Positions 31,308 through 34,649 of a stretch of DNA of 34,649 bases are shown here, one piece after another (the stretch's first letter is position 1; every line of letters begins with the position of its first letter). Below the pieces are notes generated by a model that had not been told where the DNA came from, did no database searches, and worked only from the letters and a program-made list of their open reading frames with translations. The DNA is from Prosthecobacter debontii (GTDB taxonomy: Bacteria > Verrucomicrobiota > Verrucomicrobiia > Verrucomicrobiales > Akkermansiaceae): NCBI GenBank assembly GCA_945862245.1, contig CAMAXN010000024.1, forward strand, positions 1 to 34,649, in the 5' to 3' direction. Position numbers and translations under genes: made by a program.

Positions 31308-32144
31308 ATGAAAAAAGTAGCGGTATTGGGGCTGGGAATCGTGGGTTCCCGTGTTCGGGAGAGATTGATTAAGGCTGGCTATCTGGTGACTTGCTGGAGT
31401 CGGACACAGCGCGGGCTCGCAGGTGAAAAGAACACCCCGAAGGAAGCGCTGGAGGGCGCAGAACTGGTCTCAATCTATTTGAAAGATGCGCCCATGGTGC
31501 GAGAAGTTTTCGAAAAAGCGAAGTCGTCACTGACGAGGGGCGTAATCGTGCTCAATCATGCCACAATCGATCTCGCCACAACACTATGGCTCGCCGAGCA
31601 ATGCGTAGCAAAGGGCTGCGATTTCATCGATGCTCCATTCACCGGTAGCAAGAACGCATCAGCTACTGGGCAATTGCTGTACTACACCGCCGGAGACGCG
31701 GAGCTTGTTGAAAGTCTCTCAAATTTCCTCGCAGTGACATCTAAGGGTCGCATCCACTGCGGCAAAATCGGCGCGGCTACGGTTATAAAACTGGCCACAA
31801 ACCTGATTTCCGCCTGCACCATGCAGGCGATGTCCGAAGCACTCGCCATCGCGGCGCGGCACGGAGTTTCTCCGGAAATTTTCACCGAGGCGGCAATCCG
31901 TAATGCCAGTGGCTCTCCGCTGATGGCGATGAAATATCCAGGCATCCTCAAGGGCGATTTCGAGCCGCATTTCACCATGGCAAATATGTGGAAGGACAGC
32001 CGCTATGCCCTCACTCTTGCAGAGACGGCGGGTGTGCATCTGCCTGCGATCACGGCGGTTTCCGCACGGATGGGCGAGATGTGTGCAGAGGGTTCTGGCG
32101 AACTGGATTACTCAGCGCTCGCGAAGGCTTATGAAGGCTTATGA
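31308..32144 (+). CDS. 3-hydroxyisobutyrate dehydrogenase-family NAD(P)-dependent oxidoreductase
   Basis: This is a 278-residue cytoplasmic beta-hydroxyacid dehydrogenase. The N-terminal Rossmann domain has GLGIVG at 8-13. The substrate-binding segment DAPFTGSKNASATGQLLYYTAGD begins near 109. The catalytic lysine is Lys161 with Asn165 in KLATNL. The C-terminal helical domain contains AARHGVSPEIFTEAAI and FTMANMWKDSRYALTLAETAG, also typical. The precise substrate among hydroxyisobutyrate, tartronate semialdehyde, glyoxylate or succinic semialdehyde cannot be told. The last codons overlap ygfZ by four bases within a tandem 10-base duplication, which has changed the C-terminal two residues. Confidence 0.9.
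   Translation: MKKVAVLGLGIVGSRVRERLIKAGYLVTCWSRTQRGLAGEKNTPKEALEGAELVSIYLKDAPMVREVFEKAKSSLTRGVIVLNHATIDLATTLWLAEQCVAKGCDFIDAPFTGSKNASATGQLLYYTAGDAELVESLSNFLAVTSKGRIHCGKIGAATVIKLATNLISACTMQAMSEALAIAARHGVSPEIFTEAAIRNASGSPLMAMKYPGILKGDFEPHFTMANMWKDSRYALTLAETAGVHLPAITAVSARMGEMCAEGSGELDYSALAKAYEGL
32123..32142. repeat. Tandem 10-base duplication at the dehydrogenase/ygfZ junction
   Basis: GAAGGCTTAT occurs twice in a row (32123-32132 and 32133-32142), followed by a partial third copy GAAAGCT. The second copy supplies part of the ygfZ ATG and the dehydrogenase stop. The unit is not a multiple of three, so it shifted the end of the upstream frame. Confidence 0.85.
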
Positions 32145-32824
32145 AAGCTGACCTTGGAGAGAAACCCGGCGCACTGGAATTCAGCGGCCCGGATGCGGTG
32201 CGTTTCCTCAACGGCCAAGTCACTCAGGATGTACGGAAAGTCATTGGCACCGGTCTTTTCCTGCCGAGCTGCGTGACGGATGCCAAGGGACGGCTCCAGT
32301 TTCGCGTGTGGATTGCAGAAGGTTGCGGAGGTGTATTGGTGATCTGCCGCGAGGAAATGACTGAGGATCTAAAAGCGCGGCTTACACGTTACCTCATCGC
32401 CGATGACGTGGAGGTGCGCGATGTGAGCGACATGTTACGCATTGAGGATTTTGCCATCCCGGACATGAACGAGGCGGAGCGCATCGAAAAAGGAATCCCG
32501 AAATGGGGCGCGGAACTCAAAGAAGGCATGCTGCCGCCCGAAGCTGGGCTCGACGCCACGGATATCTCTTACCACAAGGGCTGCTACATCGGCCAAGAAG
32601 TGATTTCTCGTATAAAGAGCGCAGGCAAGGTGAACCGGCTACTAACGAAATTCATTTTTGAAACTGAAGGTATGACAGGCGTGATCACCGACCTAGATGG
32701 CAAGGTCTGTGGCGATATGACAAGCGTTTGCGGCCTGCTTGGATTGGGGTTTTTAAAACGGGGCGTGGAGGAAGATGCCGCTCTAACAGTCGGCGGGGTA
32801 TCAGTGCGAGCTCCTTTACGCTGA
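32141..32824 (+). CDS. ygfZ: YgfZ/GcvT-like folate-binding Fe-S cluster maintenance protein
   Basis: The 227 residues match YgfZ, a tetrahydrofolate-dependent protein that supports assembly or repair of some Fe-S enzymes. The N-terminal segment ALEFSGPDAVRFLNGQVTQDV is typical. The family motif K-G-C-Y-x-G-Q-E is complete at 146-153, with the conserved Cys148, followed by EVISRIKSAGKVNR. It is at the short end of the family range. The ATG overlaps the stop of the dehydrogenase gene, so the two are translationally coupled. The C-terminal domain (GLLGLGFLKRGVEE) is present, so the protein looks complete. Confidence 0.93.
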   Translation: MKADLGEKPGALEFSGPDAVRFLNGQVTQDVRKVIGTGLFLPSCVTDAKGRLQFRVWIAEGCGGVLVICREEMTEDLKARLTRYLIADDVEVRDVSDMLRIEDFAIPDMNEAERIEKGIPKWGAELKEGMLPPEAGLDATDISYHKGCYIGQEVISRIKSAGKVNRLLTKFIFETEGMTGVITDLDGKVCGDMTSVCGLLGLGFLKRGVEEDAALTVGGVSVRAPLR

Positions 32825-32919
32825 GGAAAATTTTCCCTTCCCAGACCGGCTCCCCAGTGTATTCTGCGCCCTAGGTGAAAAAGCAAATTCCTAGCATTGG
32901 CCGATTCGTCAAAATGCAC

Positions 32920-32948
32920 TTGCCACGAGAGCGGCAATTGGGTTTTTT
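32920..32948 (+). terminator. Weak terminator after ygfZ
   Basis: TTGCC (32920-32924) pairs with GGCAA (32933-32937) around 8 bases, with TTTTTT at 32943-32948. The stem is short. It lies about 95 bases past the ygfZ stop and just before the next gene, at the point where base composition changes. Confidence 0.4.
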
Positions 32949-32954
32949 GACAAT

Positions 32955-33830
32955 ATGTTTTTTCGCGTCGCCAATCCTTCCCTGTCGCTGCGCGGATGCC
33001 GTCATTGGCTGGCCCTGCTCGGTTTCCTGCTTGTCGCCGGCATGGCCGGCGCCTTCCCGCCGGCCCCTTACTACACGCTCTACGGCATGGTTCGCGATCA
33101 GGTCGGCCAGACGGTCACTGCCGAGGGCGCGCAGGTGATCCTGCTCAAGGGCGGCGTCGAGGTCGGCCGCACGCCGATTACTTCCAGCCGGATCGACCAG
33201 AGCTACGAACTCAACGTGCGCATCGACCAAAACCGCAGTGGCACCACGTTTTATACCGACAAGGCGATCGCCGCGCAGGGCTTGTTCAGCCTGGTGGTGT
33301 CGATGAACGGCGCCTTGTTCTACCCGATCGAGGTTTCGGGAAACCTCACGGCGGGGAAGGGCGGTGAGCGGGTGAAGCTCGACCTCACGCTCGGCGAGGA
33401 CAAGGACAAGGACGGCCTGCCGGACACCTGGGAGGCCTGGCAGCTCTACCAAGCCGGGCTCTACCCGGATGAGAATGGCCACTGGGACCTCAGCCTGCTC
33501 GACAAGAACGGCGACTTCGACAAGGACGGCCAGAGCAACGGGCTGGAATACATCACCGGCACCTTCGCCGGCGACGCCACCGAGACCTTCGTCCTGACGA
33601 TCAAGGAAAAGCTGCCGCAGAGCGTGCGCTTCGAGTTCTACGGCATCACCGGCAAGGTTTACACCATCGAGAGCTCGCTGGACATGAAGACCTGGACGCG
33701 GGTGCCCTTCGCGGTGGGTGCTCCCGGCACCGGCTCTACCGGCTATCAGGCCACTGACGTCAGCGTTGTTTCCGCGTTCACCGCGCCGCGTTCCGGCACT
33801 TCAGAATTCTACCGCCTTTCAGTCAGGTAG
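32955..33830 (+). CDS. Secreted protein with Asp-rich calcium-type motifs
   Basis: This is a 291-residue exported protein with a signal sequence (WLALLGFLLVAGMAGA, roughly 18-33). A beta-rich domain follows (YYTLYGMVRDQVGQTVTAEGAQVILLKGG, in parts), resembling a CarboxypepD-regulatory-like or Ig-like fold. Two Asp-rich segments near 148-190 read DKDKDGLPDTWEAW and DKNGDFDKDGQSNGLEY. They match the thrombospondin-type-3/dockerin-like calcium motifs common in verrucomicrobial secreted proteins. The C-terminal part ends IESSLDMKTWTRVPFAVG...EFYRLSVR, the usual closing domain of such proteins. It is a surface or matrix component by inference. Codon choice is more GC-rich than in the genes to the left. 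Confidence 0.8.
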   Translation: MFFRVANPSLSLRGCRHWLALLGFLLVAGMAGAFPPAPYYTLYGMVRDQVGQTVTAEGAQVILLKGGVEVGRTPITSSRIDQSYELNVRIDQNRSGTTFYTDKAIAAQGLFSLVVSMNGALFYPIEVSGNLTAGKGGERVKLDLTLGEDKDKDGLPDTWEAWQLYQAGLYPDENGHWDLSLLDKNGDFDKDGQSNGLEYITGTFAGDATETFVLTIKEKLPQSVRFEFYGITGKVYTIESSLDMKTWTRVPFAVGAPGTGSTGYQATDVSVVSAFTAPRSGTSEFYRLSVR

Positions 33831-33873
33831 CAGAGACCAGAGACCATCCATTTTCGAACCTAGCCCATTTTCC

Positions 33874-34649
33874 ATGACCCCATTTCATTCATCCGCAGCC
33901 CCGGCCCGCAGTCTGCGTGCGCTGTGTCTCATTGCACTTGGCTCGCTTCTCTTTGCCGCCACGGCCCACGCGCAGTGGCAAAGCACGACCTACACGCTCA
34001 AGGGCGGGTGGAACTCGATTTACCTGCACGGCGATGCGAGTCACGCATCGCTGGAAACGCTCTTTGCCTCGCAGACTGCGCTACTGGAAGTCTGGCGTTG
34101 GAATACAAACCCCACCCAAGTCCAGTTCACCACCTCGCCGCTCATCCCATCCGCCGGCACGGCGGAGTGGAGCACTTGGGTGCGCGGTGGTTCGGCGAAC
34201 TCGCTCAGCAAGTTGATCGGGCAGACCGCCTATCTGGTGAAATGCAGCGGCACCACCGCAGACACCTACAGCGTGACCATTCCGCAGCGCGTCCTGCCAC
34301 CCAGCGCCGCGTGGGTGCGCAATGGCGCGAACCTGATGGGCTTCCCCAGCAAGCTGACCAGCAGCCTCTACCCGACGATGAGCAGCTACTTCGCCACTTT
34401 CCCGGCGGCCATCGCCTCGAATGTGAAAATTTACAAATACGTCGGCGGTGATCTGGGTCCCGGCAATCCGCTGCAGGTCTTCTCCACATCGGCCGAGAGG
34501 CTCGACCGCAACCAAGCCTATTGGTTCGATTCCGAGGTGGTGGGAAATTTCTACGCACCTGTGGAGATCAGCCTGAGCAATGGCTCGGGGATCGACTTTG
34601 GCCGCACCGGCTCGACGGTGACGGTGCGCCTGCTCAACCGCAGCTCCAC
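33874..34649 (+). CDS. Large secreted protein, 3' end beyond the window (partial)
   Basis: From the ATG at 33874 the frame stays open to the end of the window, giving 258 residues. The signal peptide has a long n-region (ALCLIALGSLLFAATAHA, cut before QW). The mature start reads WQSTTYTLKGGWNSIYLHGDASH, then LEVWRWNTNPTQVQF, GQTAYLVKCSG, WVRNGANLMGFPS and RNQAYWFDSEVVGNFYAPVEI. I recall such text at the start of long verrucomicrobial secreted proteins, which often continue into LamG or other sugar-binding modules. The function is unknown. The 43-base gap and matching composition tie it to the preceding calcium-motif gene as a pair. Confidence 0.78.
   Translation, partial: MTPFHSSAAPARSLRALCLIALGSLLFAATAHAQWQSTTYTLKGGWNSIYLHGDASHASLETLFASQTALLEVWRWNTNPTQVQFTTSPLIPSAGTAEWSTWVRGGSANSLSKLIGQTAYLVKCSGTTADTYSVTIPQRVLPPSAAWVRNGANLMGFPSKLTSSLYPTMSSYFATFPAAIASNVKIYKYVGGDLGPGNPLQVFSTSAERLDRNQAYWFDSEVVGNFYAPVEISLSNGSGIDFGRTGSTVTVRLLNRSS

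Noticed and set aside
32871..33482. Minus-strand open frame of 203 codons at the right edge
   Set aside because: It overlaps the secreted calcium-motif gene; the translation is low-complexity antisense.
1..34649. Search for CRISPR arrays, tRNA, rRNA, transposases and phage genes
   Set aside because: No regularly spaced direct repeats, cloverleaf-like sequences, transposase motifs or phage structural genes were recognised by eye; a tRNA scan was not possible here.

Overview
The window reads as a chromosomal piece of a Verrucomicrobiota bacterium, probably near Verrucomicrobiales/Luteolibacter-type lineages. This is inferred from gene content, since no rRNA is present. The clues are a secreted DUF1080 protein, a decayed sulfatase start, a TIGR04073-type exosortase-associated protein, an MFS-PlsC fusion, secreted proteins with Asp-rich calcium-type motifs, and weak or absent Shine-Dalgarno sequences. 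No tRNA, rRNA, CRISPR array, insertion sequence or prophage was recognised.

Left part (1-10.9 kb). The 3' end of a membrane-anchored, VWA-like protein is joined through a possible 24-codon ORF to purT. Convergent to it on the minus strand lie a LysM protein, a DUF374 acyltransferase, an SDR protein lacking the catalytic Tyr, a DUF1080 protein and a membrane-anchored parvulin isomerase. A tight minus-strand cluster follows, in transcription order: yqeY, an OB-fold plus alpha/beta hydrolase protein, hflX, and an L,D-transpeptidase. Envelope and peptidoglycan functions dominate.

Middle (10.9-22.4 kb). Upstream of yqeY is a scar: the N-terminus of a sulfatase abuts the C-terminal tail of an SGNH/GDSL hydrolase, both on the minus strand and both broken. 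Next, on the plus strand, come a COG2345-like winged-helix regulator without the expected cysteines, a large coiled-coil DUF6600-like lipoprotein, parE without parC, a convergent phoH, a KhpA-like KH protein, the TIGR04073 gene with its own promoter and terminator, a PpiD/SurA-like chaperone, a TPR protein with a TTG start, and metG.

Right part (22.4-32.8 kb). The minus-strand set cysE, MFS-PlsC fusion and mutM diverges from a plus-strand set of Rrf2 regulator, RND pump, secreted helical protein, 3-hydroxyisobutyrate-dehydrogenase-like enzyme and ygfZ. The cysE and rrf2 start codons overlap head to head in one CATG, so there is no intergenic promoter space. That arrangement, and an Rrf2 protein without Fe-S cysteines, suggests CymR-like control of cysteine synthesis.

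Right edge (32.95 kb to end). Base composition becomes more GC-rich, and two secreted proteins follow; the second runs off the window. No single obvious new system stands out. The best leads are the cysE/rrf2 junction, the uncharacterised C-terminal domain of the MFS-PlsC fusion, the deletion scar at 11 kb, the bridging micro-ORF before purT and the secreted pair at the right edge.
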